Counted from the stretch's first letter, positions 1-8,687 are shown. The stretch: 17,207 nucleotides of DNA from Cloacibacterium sp964530915 (GCA_964530915.1 CAZHCK010000056.1:1-17207), one strand, 5' to 3'. Numbers and translations: made by a program. Notes: generated by a model from the letters alone, not told the origin.

Positions 1-854
1 CATTTAGTCTTCTTGAAGGAAGAAAATATTATGATGAAGCAATAGGTCAATTAGGGAATGAAAAAAGTTGGCCTAATAATTATTCTAATATTTACAAATC
101 TAATAGCGTTAAAAGAAAACTTAATAAAATCTATCATAATAAATGTGCATTCTGTAATCAAGTTCCTAAAGGAAGTCCTATACAAGTTGAGCATTTTAGA
201 CCTAAAAAAGGAGTGAAAAATGAGGCGCATTCAGGTTATTATTGGTTAGGTTATGAATGGACAAATTTGCTTTTTGCTTGTGGTAGTTGTAATTCAACAA
301 AAAATACAAATTTTCCTTTATTTGATGGTGTACCAAGGGTATCAAGTCCCAGTTGGATTAATGAAAATAGTTTTAATTTGAATGATTGTTTAATTTTTTC
401 AAAAGTTTTAAAGAATGAAAAATATATTTTAATTAATCCAGAAATTGATGAACCAGAAAAACATTTGTATTATGAGCCTGATGGTAAAATTTCTTATTTT
501 GATATAAGAGGTCAAATATCGATTGAAAAATATAATCTTAATAGGGACGAATTATATCTTGATGGCAGAAAAAAAATAATTGATGGTATTGTACGTAAAA
601 TTGGTAAAAGATTCGAAAAACATCAAAAAGGTATAATCAATAAAATAAGTTTATATCATGAAATTATTTTAGTAATAGAAGAAGATATTATAGAACCTAT
701 AGAGTTAAAAGAATCTTTTGACCATTTTAGATATACAATTTTCAAGCAATTTGATTTATACATCTTACCACGTTTTGGTTTTAAAGAACTTGAATATTTG
801 TTAAATATTATATTTAACAAGCTTAATCAAAGTATTTCATTAAAATTAAATTAA
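1..854 (+). CDS. HNH endonuclease, retron/Septu PtuB-like, 5'-truncated by the window edge
   Basis: The reading frame is open from base 3 with no stop before it, so the true start lies upstream; the ATG at 213 is internal because the zinc-binding motifs precede it. Visible in order are a CAFC pair (bases about 150-161), a VEHFRPK motif with the HNH histidine, the aromatic stretch GYYWLGYEWTNLL, and then CGSCNSTK followed by NFP. This arrangement is typical of the HNH family called retron/Septu PtuB-like, in which the cysteines bind a structural zinc and the histidine and asparagine cut DNA. Such nucleases usually work with an AAA/SMC-like ATPase, which would lie upstream and cannot be seen. 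The stop codon is one base before the hsdR start, so the two are probably co-transcribed and translationally coupled. The lysine-rich C-terminal half has no motif I recognise. The family is fairly certain; the system it belongs to is inferred. Confidence 0.85.
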   Translation, partial: FSLLEGRKYYDEAIGQLGNEKSWPNNYSNIYKSNSVKRKLNKIYHNKCAFCNQVPKGSPIQVEHFRPKKGVKNEAHSGYYWLGYEWTNLLFACGSCNSTKNTNFPLFDGVPRVSSPSWINENSFNLNDCLIFSKVLKNEKYILINPEIDEPEKHLYYEPDGKISYFDIRGQISIEKYNLNRDELYLDGRKKIIDGIVRKIGKRFEKHQKGIINKISLYHEIILVIEEDIIEPIELKESFDHFRYTIFKQFDLYILPRFGFKELEYLLNIIFNKLNQSISLKLN

Positions 855-855
855 T

Positions 856-3822
856 ATGTCATTCAACGAATTAAACAGTGTAGAACATTACATCATTCAT
901 CAATTGAGTGGTGTTAATTTGAATGCTTCAGGAGTTGCTGAAGATAAAACGTCTTATGGTGCTCAATGGCATTATGTTTCACCGCAACAATTGAACAGAA
1001 CAGTTAATGAAGTTTTGGTTGAAACGGAATTAAAAGCTGCTTTAATTCGTTTGAATCCTGAAATTGCTCTCAAGCCTGAGTTGGCAGAAGAAGTAATTTA
1101 TAAGCTAAGAGCTATACTGTTGTCGGTTCATCAAATAGGTTTGGTAAAAGCTAATGAAGAATTCTTTAAATGGATGTGTGGTGAAAAAACCATGCCTTTT
1201 GGAGAAAACAACCGTCATGTTCCTATAAAGCTTATTGATTTTGATGACATTTTAAATAATACCTATTTTGTAACTAATCAATATCGTGTTCACAGCAGAG
1301 AAACTAAAATTCCAGATATAGTTTTATTGATTAATGGATTGCCGGTGGTTATTGGAGAAGCGAAAACGCCTATACGACCTTCTGTAAGTTGGTTGGATGG
1401 TGCGCACGAAATACATGACATTTATGAGAATGCGGTTCCTCAATTGTTTGTTCCAAATATTTTGTCTTTTGCTACAGAAGGAAAGACGTTTTATTTTGGA
1501 GGCATCAGAACACCATTGGAGTTTTGGGCTCCTTGGCGTTTAGAGAATGATGAAGATAGATTAGCTAAACAGTTAGGACTCGGTGAAATAGGAAAGGAGT
1601 TATCTGATTTATTGCATCCAAAACGACTATTAGATATCCTACAGAATTTTTCGCTGTTTACAACAAACAAAAAGAAACAACGCATTAAAGTATTGTGTCG
1701 TTTTCAGCAATATGAAGGCGCTAATAAAATAGTAGAACGTGTAAAAGAGGGTAAAATCAAGAAAGGACTGATTTGGCATTTTCAGGGTTCTGGTAAATCG
1801 TTATTAATGGTTTTTGCGGCTCAAAAGTTGCGTAGAATGCAAGAATTAAAGAGTCCAACCGTAATCGTATTAGTTGATCGTACTGATTTAGATACCCAAA
1901 TTACAGGAACCTTTAATGCGGCTGATGTGGCTAATGTAGTCGCAACCGAAAGTATTTCAGAACTACAAACCTTACTTGAAAGAGATACGAGAAAGATCAT
2001 TATCTCAATGATTCATAAGTTTAGAGATGCTAAACCCGATATGAATACTCGTGACAACATCATTGTTTTAGTAGATGAAGCACACAGAACTCAAGAAGGT
2101 GATTTGGGAAGACAAATGCGAGCTGCTTTGCCTAATGCTTTCTTGTTTGGTTTAACAGGAACACCCGTTAATAAAGCCGATAAAAATACGTTTTGGGCTT
2201 TTGGAGCTGCGGAAGATGAAGGCGGTTATATGTCACGTTATACGTTCCATGATTCTATTCGAGATGATGCTACGAAACCTCTACATTTTGAACCTCGATT
2301 AGTTGATGTTCATGTAGATAAAGAAACGATTGATAAAGCATTTAAAGAGTTTAAAGATGAGGCCGCATTAACCGATGAAGAAGCAGATGCTTTAAATAAA
2401 AAATCAGCTAAAATGGGTGCTTTCTTAAAATCGCCAGAACGCGTAGCTAAGATAGTAGAAGATATTGCCAAGCACTTCAATGAAAAAGTGGCGCCACATG
2501 GCTATAAAGCTATGATAGTAACACCCGACCGATATGCTTGTGTGCAATACAAAGAAGAATTAGATAAGTATTTTCCAACAGAAGCAAGTAAAGTAGTCAT
2601 TTCTACTTCTGCTAATGATGATTTTGAATTCAAACAAAAATGGGGATTGAATAAAAGTCAGCAAGAGAAAGTTGTGGATGATTTTAATGACGCGAATTCT
2701 CCTTTAAAATTTATTATTGTTACAGCGAAACTTTTAACAGGCTTTGATGCTCCAATCTTGCAAACGTTGTATTTAGATAAATCCATTAAAGACCATACTT
2801 TATTACAAGCGATATGTAGAACGAACCGTTTATATCCAGGTAAGACATTTGGTAGAATTGTAGATTACTTTGGTGTGTTTGATGATGCGGCCAAGGCTCT
2901 AGAATTTGATGAAAAAAGTGTTAGTCAAATGATTACGAATCTTTCGGAATTGAAAGAGCAATTACCGGAAGCGATGGAAAAAGCCTTATCTCATTTTGTG
3001 GGAGTAGATAAAACCATTCAAGGATTTGAAGGATTAGAACTAGCCCAAAATGCTATTAATACTGATGATAAGAAAGATGCTTTTGCCAAGGATTATAAAT
3101 ACCTTTCTAAACTATGGGAATCGTTATCACCAGATAGAATTTTAGACCAGTATCAAGCAGAGTATCGTTGGTTATCTCAAGTATTTGAATCCGTTAGACC
3201 ATCTTCTGACCATATTGGAAAATTACTTTGGTTTAGTTTGGGTGCACAAACTACCAAACTCATTCATGAAAATATTCATGTAGGCGAAGTACATCAATTG
3301 GATGAGTTTGTTTTAGACGCAGATGTTATAGAAAACATTTTCAATAATCCTGATCCTAACAATGCTAAAAAACTGGAGAAGATTTTAGTAAAGCGTTTTA
3401 AAAAGTATGCTGGGAATCCAAAGTTTAAAAAGTTAAGTGAATTGTTAGAAGCTTTGCGAGATAAAGCGGAACAAGGATTAATTACTTCAATAGAATTTGT
3501 TAAAGAACTTTGTAAGTTAGCCAAGGAAACTTTACAGGCAGAAAAAGAATTGGAAGCGGAACTACAAGAAAAATCACCACAAGCTGCATTAACTGAATTG
3601 TTTTTAGAATTAAAAACAGAACAAACGCCTGCTGTTGTAGAACGAATTGTAAATGATATTGATGCTATTGTGAGAAAAGTTCGTTTTCCAGGATGGCAAA
3701 AAACTGCTTCAGGTGAACGTGAAATTCAGAAATCTTTACGACAAGCATTATTGAAATACAAATTGCATAAAGAGCAAGTTTTGTTTGACAGGGCATATGA
3801 GTATATCAAAGAGTATTATTAA
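856..3822 (+). CDS. hsdR: Type I restriction enzyme subunit R (HsdR)
   Basis: This is the motor and nuclease subunit of a type I restriction-modification complex, which translocates unmethylated DNA with ATP and then cuts it. The 988 residues match the family's usual size. The N-terminal PD-(D/E)xK nuclease is visible as D154 followed by GEAK with E168 and K170. The superfamily 2 helicase core follows: Walker A FQGSGKS (about 309-315), DEAH box (407-410), TGTP (434-437), TAKLLTGFDAP (623-633) and QAICRTNR (651-658). The rest is a helical, lysine- and glutamate-rich C-terminal region that normally docks on HsdM/HsdS. All key residues are intact. HsdM and HsdS are absent from the window; one would expect them upstream of the HNH gene. 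The start at 856 follows the HNH stop by one base, and the stop overlaps the next gene (TAATG). An orphan HsdR is possible but less likely. Confidence 0.96.
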   Translation: MSFNELNSVEHYIIHQLSGVNLNASGVAEDKTSYGAQWHYVSPQQLNRTVNEVLVETELKAALIRLNPEIALKPELAEEVIYKLRAILLSVHQIGLVKANEEFFKWMCGEKTMPFGENNRHVPIKLIDFDDILNNTYFVTNQYRVHSRETKIPDIVLLINGLPVVIGEAKTPIRPSVSWLDGAHEIHDIYENAVPQLFVPNILSFATEGKTFYFGGIRTPLEFWAPWRLENDEDRLAKQLGLGEIGKELSDLLHPKRLLDILQNFSLFTTNKKKQRIKVLCRFQQYEGANKIVERVKEGKIKKGLIWHFQGSGKSLLMVFAAQKLRRMQELKSPTVIVLVDRTDLDTQITGTFNAADVANVVATESISELQTLLERDTRKIIISMIHKFRDAKPDMNTRDNIIVLVDEAHRTQEGDLGRQMRAALPNAFLFGLTGTPVNKADKNTFWAFGAAEDEGGYMSRYTFHDSIRDDATKPLHFEPRLVDVHVDKETIDKAFKEFKDEAALTDEEADALNKKSAKMGAFLKSPERVAKIVEDIAKHFNEKVAPHGYKAMIVTPDRYACVQYKEELDKYFPTEASKVVISTSANDDFEFKQKWGLNKSQQEKVVDDFNDANSPLKFIIVTAKLLTGFDAPILQTLYLDKSIKDHTLLQAICRTNRLYPGKTFGRIVDYFGVFDDAAKALEFDEKSVSQMITNLSELKEQLPEAMEKALSHFVGVDKTIQGFEGLELAQNAINTDDKKDAFAKDYKYLSKLWESLSPDRILDQYQAEYRWLSQVFESVRPSSDHIGKLLWFSLGAQTTKLIHENIHVGEVHQLDEFVLDADVIENIFNNPDPNNAKKLEKILVKRFKKYAGNPKFKKLSELLEALRDKAEQGLITSIEFVKELCKLAKETLQAEKELEAELQEKSPQAALTELFLELKTEQTPAVVERIVNDIDAIVRKVRFPGWQKTASGEREIQKSLRQALLKYKLHKEQVLFDRAYEYIKEYY

Positions 3823-4037
3823 TGAAACCCATTGAAGTTGAACGCAAACCCAGGAAATGCCATAAATGTGGTAAAACTACCGTTTTAAAAATTCTTTACG
3901 GAATGCCAACAGATGAAGCTTGGGAACTTTCAGAAAAAGGAAAGCTCATCATAGGAGTCTGTTGTTTATCAGAAGAAAGTCCAGAATGGGCATGTACACA
4001 TTGTAAAATGGAATACAAAAAGTCTATTCAAAAATGA
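3822..4037 (+). CDS. Small zinc-ribbon protein, 71 aa, function unknown
   Basis: A 71-residue protein whose ATG shares its A with the hsdR stop codon, so it is almost certainly the last gene of the restriction operon. Two CxxC knuckles (C13/C16 and C58/C61) would bind one zinc ion, and an extra C47-C48 pair lies between them. The middle, with YGMPTDEAWELSEKGK and then IIGVCC, resembles a widespread family of small cysteine-knuckle proteins with a conserved YG.P....E.A..G motif that I recall only as uncharacterised. It has no signal peptide or membrane segment, so it should be cytosolic. It could be an accessory of the restriction system or a passenger gene; nothing in the sequence decides this. 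Confidence 0.8.
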   Translation: MKPIEVERKPRKCHKCGKTTVLKILYGMPTDEAWELSEKGKLIIGVCCLSEESPEWACTHCKMEYKKSIQK

Positions 4038-4064
4038 AACTTCGTTTTATTAAAACTTTAACCC

Positions 4065-4832
4065 ATGAAAAACATTTTAAATATTATTGTCTTTTTAATT
4101 CCTAGCATTTTCTTTTCACAGAGTATTTCTAGTTCGCTTCATGTGAATGAGCCTTATAAAATCAATCAAAAGAAGGCGATTAAAAAAATAGAAACCAAGA
4201 CTGTTTTTTACAACCGCCAAAATCAAGAAAAGATAAAAGAAATTAATTATCTCAATGAGCGATTTAGAACTGTTCAAATAGAGCGCTATAATGAAGATGG
4301 AGAAATTATTTTTAGTATGCAGAATGAATACCTTTCTGATACACTGAAAGTGAAAAGTACTACAGTGCGTAAAATTCCATTAATTGGCAATGAAATTGTT
4401 CATACGACTTATGAATATGATGCGCAAAATTTTTTGACTAAAATTGTAAAGCGCAGTCAGAATAACACGATTTTTGAAACGGTTCATTTACAGAATGATG
4501 ATAGAGGAAATCCTATTTTATTGTATTTGAATAATGGCGAGTTGGGTTATGAAAAAGCCAGCTATGACTATGTAAACAATACTTATTCTACCTATTATTA
4601 TAGAGCAAATGATGAGTTGATTACTTCTGATTTATCCAATCCTCTAGATTTTAATCTGCCTATAAAGGGTTATAGGTATAATGAGTTTGGCGATATGTTA
4701 GAAACGCCGCTCTATCTTATGGAATATCAATATGATGACTTTGGAAATTGGACTCGTGAAAAAAGGTATCAAAAGGTGGGGAATCAAAAAATTCTAAAAG
4801 CAGAGGTTTCAAGGAAAATTAAATATCAGTAG
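4065..4832 (+). CDS. Exported protein with YD-repeat-like strands, function unknown
   Basis: This 255-residue protein begins with a clear signal peptide: MKN, a hydrophobic stretch to about residue 17, then FFSQS as the likely cleavage region, a common ending in flavobacterial exported proteins. The mature part is rich in tyrosine and contains short strands of the type YEYDAQNFLTKI, YRYNEFGDML and YQYDDFGNWT. These look like the YD/RHS-style beta units found in many Bacteroidetes surface proteins. There is no catalytic motif, no C-terminal secretion domain and no toxin domain, and it is far shorter than a true RHS protein. It begins 27 bases after the zinc-ribbon gene, so read-through from the restriction operon is possible, but its function appears unrelated. 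Probably periplasmic or outer-membrane associated. Confidence 0.7.
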   Translation: MKNILNIIVFLIPSIFFSQSISSSLHVNEPYKINQKKAIKKIETKTVFYNRQNQEKIKEINYLNERFRTVQIERYNEDGEIIFSMQNEYLSDTLKVKSTTVRKIPLIGNEIVHTTYEYDAQNFLTKIVKRSQNNTIFETVHLQNDDRGNPILLYLNNGELGYEKASYDYVNNTYSTYYYRANDELITSDLSNPLDFNLPIKGYRYNEFGDMLETPLYLMEYQYDDFGNWTREKRYQKVGNQKILKAEVSRKIKYQ

Positions 4833-4842
4833 GGAAGTTGGC

Positions 4843-4932
4843 GCCTTCTGCCTTCTGCCTTCGGCAGGCTCTATCACCATTGGTGAAAAATTATTATGTT
4901 GATTTTAAAAATATTTTAGATTCCTACGGAAT
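4843..4932 (+). repeat. Short tandem repeat followed by three small hairpins
   Basis: Just after the 4832 stop lie three tandem heptamers, GCCTTCT, GCCTTCT and GCCTTCG (4843-4863). The last runs into a hairpin CTGCC-ttc-GGCAG (4855-4867). A second perfect hairpin TCACC-att-GGTGA follows (4874-4886), then ATTCC-tac-GGAAT (4920-4932) within the phrase GATTCCTACGGAATGACAAA. That last phrase looks like a dispersed intergenic repeat of flavobacterial genomes, but this is from memory and unverified. No long T run directly follows the first hairpins, so they are weak as intrinsic terminators. The rest of the gap up to 5004 shows nothing else. Confidence 0.5.
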
Positions 4933-5004
4933 GACAAAGAAAGTGAAAAGGTAATGCCTGAACAAAATCGAAGCCAGAGCATTAACATTTTTTTTATCAA
5001 ATCC

Positions 5005-5035
5005 TTGAAAATCTGCTATTTCTTTTGTAAATTTA
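5005..5035 (+). promoter_or_regulatory. Predicted Bacteroidetes promoter of the L,D-transpeptidase gene
   Basis: TTG at 5005-5007, a 20-base spacer, then TAAATTTA at 5028-5035, one base away from the TAnnTTTG consensus of the main Bacteroidetes sigma factor. Transcription would start near 5042, leaving a leader of about 40 bases before the ATG at 5084. Confidence 0.45.
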
Positions 5036-5083
5036 TAGTATTCAATATAAACAAAGGTAAATAGGACTTAATTCCTTAATGAC

Positions 5084-5992
5084 ATGAATTGTTTTAGAAA
5101 CTATATCTTTCTCATTGGGTTATTCTTGATGTTTCAGTGCAATAAAAGTGCTGGAGCAGAGGAGGTGCATTATGATACGATTAAACAGCAACAGAAAGCT
5201 GATACCCTAAAAAAAGATACAGTCGTAAAAAAAATGATTCAATATCATGCGTATGTCATTAAAAATAAAAATGCAGATTTTAAAACCTTAGACAAAAAGT
5301 ATTCTAAAGAAGAACAACACACTATTTTATCCATCAATAGACTGGATTATAAAAACAGATGGAGAGCAGATACTTTAGCTGTTCCAGACGTCATGGAACG
5401 AGATTTTAAGGTGTACAGTCCGTTTCCTGCATCGGTTTCTGCTGCTAAAAACATTCAGAAATTAGCGATATTCAGTTATAGCATTCACGCCTATGCATTG
5501 TATGAACATGGGAACCTCATCAAGTGGGGACCTACCAGTATGGGCAAAAAAGCAACGCCTACCAAAATGGGACTCACCTTTACCAATTGGAAGAAGGAAA
5601 TCGCCATCAGTACCGTTAATTCTGATTGGAAGTTGAGATGGAACTTTAACCTGTATAATTATTTGGGCATCGGTTGGCATCAGTATGATTTGCCGGGGCA
5701 TCATGCTTCACATTCTTGCGTGCGTTTATTAGAGGAAGATGCCTACTTTATGTACACTTGGGCAGATGAATGGATTCTGAACAAAAAAGGGACTATAGCT
5801 TTGGCTAAAGGTACACCTGTGATTATTTTTGGACCACCAGTATTTAATAAAAAACCTTGGTTGCAACTCATCAAATCTCCTCATGCCAATGATTATACAG
5901 AGGCTCAAATCAATCACGAGATTCAACCGTTCTTACCAGAAATTTTGAAACAACAAAACATTAAAAGGCAATATCTAGAACACGTTCCATAG
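5084..5992 (+). CDS. L,D-transpeptidase (YkuD/ErfK family), probable lipoprotein
   Basis: This 302-residue enzyme would cross-link peptidoglycan stems or attach proteins to them through a catalytic cysteine. The N-terminus has a hydrophobic signal ending MFQC-N with C19 as a possible lipobox cysteine, so it is likely anchored in an envelope membrane. A lysine-rich linker follows to about residue 55. The YkuD domain occupies roughly 125-260, with the GKKATPTKMG segment (154-163), a conserved WH (H199) and the active-site stretch HHASHSCVR, containing H210, the nucleophile C212 and R214. The family motif is normally SHGCVR, but here the glycine is a serine (S211). The last 40 residues have no recognised motif. 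It has its own predicted promoter and a 153-base gap before the next gene, so it is probably a single transcription unit. The family is certain; the exact substrate is not. Confidence 0.9.
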   Translation: MNCFRNYIFLIGLFLMFQCNKSAGAEEVHYDTIKQQQKADTLKKDTVVKKMIQYHAYVIKNKNADFKTLDKKYSKEEQHTILSINRLDYKNRWRADTLAVPDVMERDFKVYSPFPASVSAAKNIQKLAIFSYSIHAYALYEHGNLIKWGPTSMGKKATPTKMGLTFTNWKKEIAISTVNSDWKLRWNFNLYNYLGIGWHQYDLPGHHASHSCVRLLEEDAYFMYTWADEWILNKKGTIALAKGTPVIIFGPPVFNKKPWLQLIKSPHANDYTEAQINHEIQPFLPEILKQQNIKRQYLEHVP

Positions 5993-6145
5993 TCATTTGC
6001 TTTTTCAATGTTAAGCATTTAAAGCATTTCATGTAGCATCAGAAAAGTGTAGTAAGTGGTAGAAATCGGGATGATAAAAATCTTCTTTTACAAATTATCT
6101 TTTTGAGACAATAATTTTTTATCTTTATCATCCTAATTGTAGACT

Positions 6146-8329
6146 ATGGCAAAACTGAACGCACTATTCTTTACGTTTTTCTCTCTGTTTTTACTGGCTC
6201 AATCTTCTGATGTTGATGTGGCTAAAGGTTTGGTGCAGAGAATTGCTCCTGCTTATGCCGAAAAAATAGTTTTTCATCAAGTAAAAAGTAAGACTTCCCC
6301 AGATTATTACGAGCTGGAATTCAAGAAAGGAAAACTGCATATTTCTGCCAATAATGCCAATGCAATGGCAGTAGGTTTTAATGAATACCTCAAAACGTAT
6401 GGTCATGTTTCCGTGTCTTGGTATGCAGATAATGTGGTGAAAGTTCCAGCAAAAATGCCTGTTTTTAAAGGAAAAATACGCAATGAGGCAAGAGTTCCAC
6501 ATCGTTTTTTCTTGAATTACTGTACTTTCGGGTATACCATGCCTTGGTGGAAATGGCACGATTGGGAGTGTTTTATCGATTGGATGGCGCTTAATGGAGT
6601 GAATCTTCCTTTGGCAATTACAGGGCAAGAAAAAATTTGGCTCAACGTATGGAAACAATTTGGTTTAAGCGATGAAGAAATCAGAAGTTTCTTTACAGGG
6701 CCTGCATATTTGCCATGGCACAGAATGGCGAATATCGACCATTGGGAAGGTCCTCTACCGATGTCTTGGATTGATGGTCAAGCCGAATTGCAAAAGAAAA
6801 TTTTAGCAAGAGCGAGAGCTTTTAATATGAAACCTGTGCTTCCTGCTTTTGCGGGGCATGTTCCTAAAGCATTGTTAAAAAAATATCCTCATGCTAAAAT
6901 CACTTCCCTCGGAGAGTGGGGCAATTTCAGTGAAGAATATCAAAGTTATTTTTTAGATTCTTTTGATCCTTTATTTCTACAGATTCAAGAAGCCTTTCTG
7001 AAAGAAGAAACCAAGGAATTTGGCACCGACCACATTTACGGCATAGACCCTTTTAATGAAGTTACCCCTCCAAGTTGGGAACCTGAATATTTGGCTAAAG
7101 TTTCTCAACATATCTATGAATCTCTCACTCATGTAGACCCGAAAGCGAAATGGTTGCAAATGGGTTGGATTTTCTATTACATGCAAAATAAATGGACGAA
7201 TGATCGCATTAAAGCTTATTTGCAAGCCGTTCCACAAGATCAATTGATGATGCTGGATTATTTCTGTGACCATACCGAAGTTTGGAAACGCACCGATTCT
7301 TTTTTCGGTCAGCCTTACATTTGGTCTTACCTAGGGAATTTCGGAGGAAATACCACTTTGCATGGAAATCTAAAAGATGCAGATGAAAAAATAGAACATG
7401 TATTGCAGAATGGAGGCAAAAATCTATGGGGAATTGGCGCAACATTAGAAGGCTTTGGAGATAATCCGGTGATGTATGAATTTATCTTGGATAAAGTTTG
7501 GAAAAAAGGTCATCGCATGAAAGATTTTGTAAAAACCTATGCCAAAAGCAGAGTAGGCAAAGAAAATGCCGATGCTGAAAAAGCTTGGGAAATCCTTTCG
7601 GAGAAAATATATGTCCAAAATTCTGATGTAGGAAAAGGTGATTTAACGCACTCTAAACCTGTCTTTGAAAAAGCTCATAATTGGACGGTAAATCCAGAGA
7701 TTGCTTATTATAACCGAGACCTTGCTGCCGCTTGGAAGCATTTGATTGCCGTAGAAGCCAATACTGATGAATACAGAGATGATTTGACTGCAGTTGGGAA
7801 ACAGGTTTTGGGCAATTACTTTTATCAAGTCAGAGACCAATTTACGCAAGCTTATCGCCAACAAGACGTTGCTAAAATGAAAAAAACAGGAGCCGAAATG
7901 CTTCAAATTATTCATGACATTGATGAACTTCTCGCTTCTAATCCTAATTATTTAGTCGGAAAATGGATTGCCGATGCAAGAGCCATGACCGATATAGAAA
8001 AAGAAAAAGCCTACTATGAAAGAGATGCCCGTAAAATCATCAGCGTTTGGGGAGAAAAAGGTAGAGATCTTAATGATTACGCCAATCGTTCTATCGCTGG
8101 ACTCATGAAAGATTATTATGGTAGTCGCTGGAAAATATTTATAGATGAGGCGATTCTTGCTGTAGAACAGGGCAGAAATGCAGATGAGAAATTGATTTTA
8201 GAAAGAGTGAATCAGTTTTCTTGGGATTGGTCAGAAGCTCAGAACCCTTATCCATCAACTCCAAAGGGAAATACGCTGGAGATTTCTAAGAGATTGTGGG
8301 AGAAGTATCGTTTAGAATTAGATAATTAG
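6146..8329 (+). CDS. Alpha-N-acetylglucosaminidase, GH89 (NAGLU family)
   Basis: This 727-residue exported enzyme should remove terminal alpha-linked N-acetylglucosamine, the reaction of human lysosomal NAGLU on heparan sulfate and of clostridial GH89 enzymes on mucin-type glycans. A signal peptide (about residues 1-20, ending LLAQS) leads into a small N-terminal alpha/beta domain. The TIM barrel starts near NYCTFGYTMPWWKWHDWE (124-141), an almost diagnostic GH89 sequence, followed by DWMALNGVNLPLAITGQE. The two expected catalytic glutamates appear as E305 in GIDPFNEV and E435 in GATLEGFGDNPVMYE. Their spacing of 130 residues equals that of E316 and E446 in human NAGLU. The helical C-terminal domain runs to the end. 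The enzyme looks intact. It lies upstream of an HGSNAT/NagX-like gene, suggesting amino-sugar salvage. No confident promoter was found in the 153-base gap before it. Confidence 0.94.
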   Translation: MAKLNALFFTFFSLFLLAQSSDVDVAKGLVQRIAPAYAEKIVFHQVKSKTSPDYYELEFKKGKLHISANNANAMAVGFNEYLKTYGHVSVSWYADNVVKVPAKMPVFKGKIRNEARVPHRFFLNYCTFGYTMPWWKWHDWECFIDWMALNGVNLPLAITGQEKIWLNVWKQFGLSDEEIRSFFTGPAYLPWHRMANIDHWEGPLPMSWIDGQAELQKKILARARAFNMKPVLPAFAGHVPKALLKKYPHAKITSLGEWGNFSEEYQSYFLDSFDPLFLQIQEAFLKEETKEFGTDHIYGIDPFNEVTPPSWEPEYLAKVSQHIYESLTHVDPKAKWLQMGWIFYYMQNKWTNDRIKAYLQAVPQDQLMMLDYFCDHTEVWKRTDSFFGQPYIWSYLGNFGGNTTLHGNLKDADEKIEHVLQNGGKNLWGIGATLEGFGDNPVMYEFILDKVWKKGHRMKDFVKTYAKSRVGKENADAEKAWEILSEKIYVQNSDVGKGDLTHSKPVFEKAHNWTVNPEIAYYNRDLAAAWKHLIAVEANTDEYRDDLTAVGKQVLGNYFYQVRDQFTQAYRQQDVAKMKKTGAEMLQIIHDIDELLASNPNYLVGKWIADARAMTDIEKEKAYYERDARKIISVWGEKGRDLNDYANRSIAGLMKDYYGSRWKIFIDEAILAVEQGRNADEKLILERVNQFSWDWSEAQNPYPSTPKGNTLEISKRLWEKYRLELDN

Positions 8330-8336
8330 GTAATTT

Positions 8337-8425
8337 GATAATGAGATAATGGTGAGGTTGTAAAGTTGTTAAGTCGTGAAGTTGTGAAATTGTAAAGTCG
8401 TAGAGTTGTGAAGTTGTGAAGTTGT
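8337..8425. repeat. Octamer tandem array, consensus GAAGTTGT
   Basis: Nine consecutive octamers run from 8354 to 8425: gaggttgt, aaagttgt, taagtcgt, gaagttgt, gaaattgt, aaagtcgt, agagttgt, gaagttgt and gaagttgt. Two related octamers, gataatga and gataatgg, sit at 8337-8352, one base out of register. The array starts 8 bases after the GH89 stop codon. There is no coding potential. Confidence 0.85.
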
Positions 8426-8454
8426 AATAATGGAAAAAATAACACATTATTCAT

Positions 8455-8657
8455 TTGAATATAAAATATCTAATACCAATTACCTCAAACCAAATATGAA
8501 ATATGAAATATGAAATATGAAATATGAAATATGAAATATGAAATGTGAAATGTGAAATATGAAGTATGAAGTATGAGATATGAAATACTAAAAACTCAAT
8601 ACCAATTACCAATTACCAATTACCAATTACAAATTACTAATCACCAATCACCAAAAA
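8455..8657. repeat. In-register heptamer ladder, 29 units with changing sequence
   Basis: Cut every 7 bases from 8455, this stretch reads ttgaata, taaaata, tctaata, ccaatta, cctcaaa, ccaaata, then thirteen units of the tgaaata type (8497-8587, with tgaaatg, tgaagta and tgagata variants), then ctaaaaa, ctcaata, four ccaatta (8602-8629), caaatta, ctaatca, ccaatca and ccaaaaa. The 7-base register never slips although the unit changes from CCAATTA to TGAAATA and back. The loose consensus is YNAAWTA. It ends about 30 bases before the next start codon. It has no CRISPR-like spacers and no open reading frame. It resembles the short tandemly repeated heptamers known from cyanobacteria in form, not in sequence. 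Confidence 0.85.
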
Positions 8658-8687
8658 TACCTAAAACCTATATAAAAAAATAAAATT

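Noticed and set aside
1..854. Complete Septu system
   Set aside because: Only the HNH component is visible; an ATPase partner would lie outside the window.
6103..6127. Promoter before the GH89 gene (TTG and TATCTTTA)
   Set aside because: The spacer is only 14 bases and the -7 box is a poor match.
6191..6658. Minus-strand 155-residue open frame inside the GH89 gene
   Set aside because: It lies fully opposite a well-supported gene and has no recognisable domain.
8337..8657. CRISPR-like array
   Set aside because: Units are 7-8 bases with no unique spacers and no cas genes.
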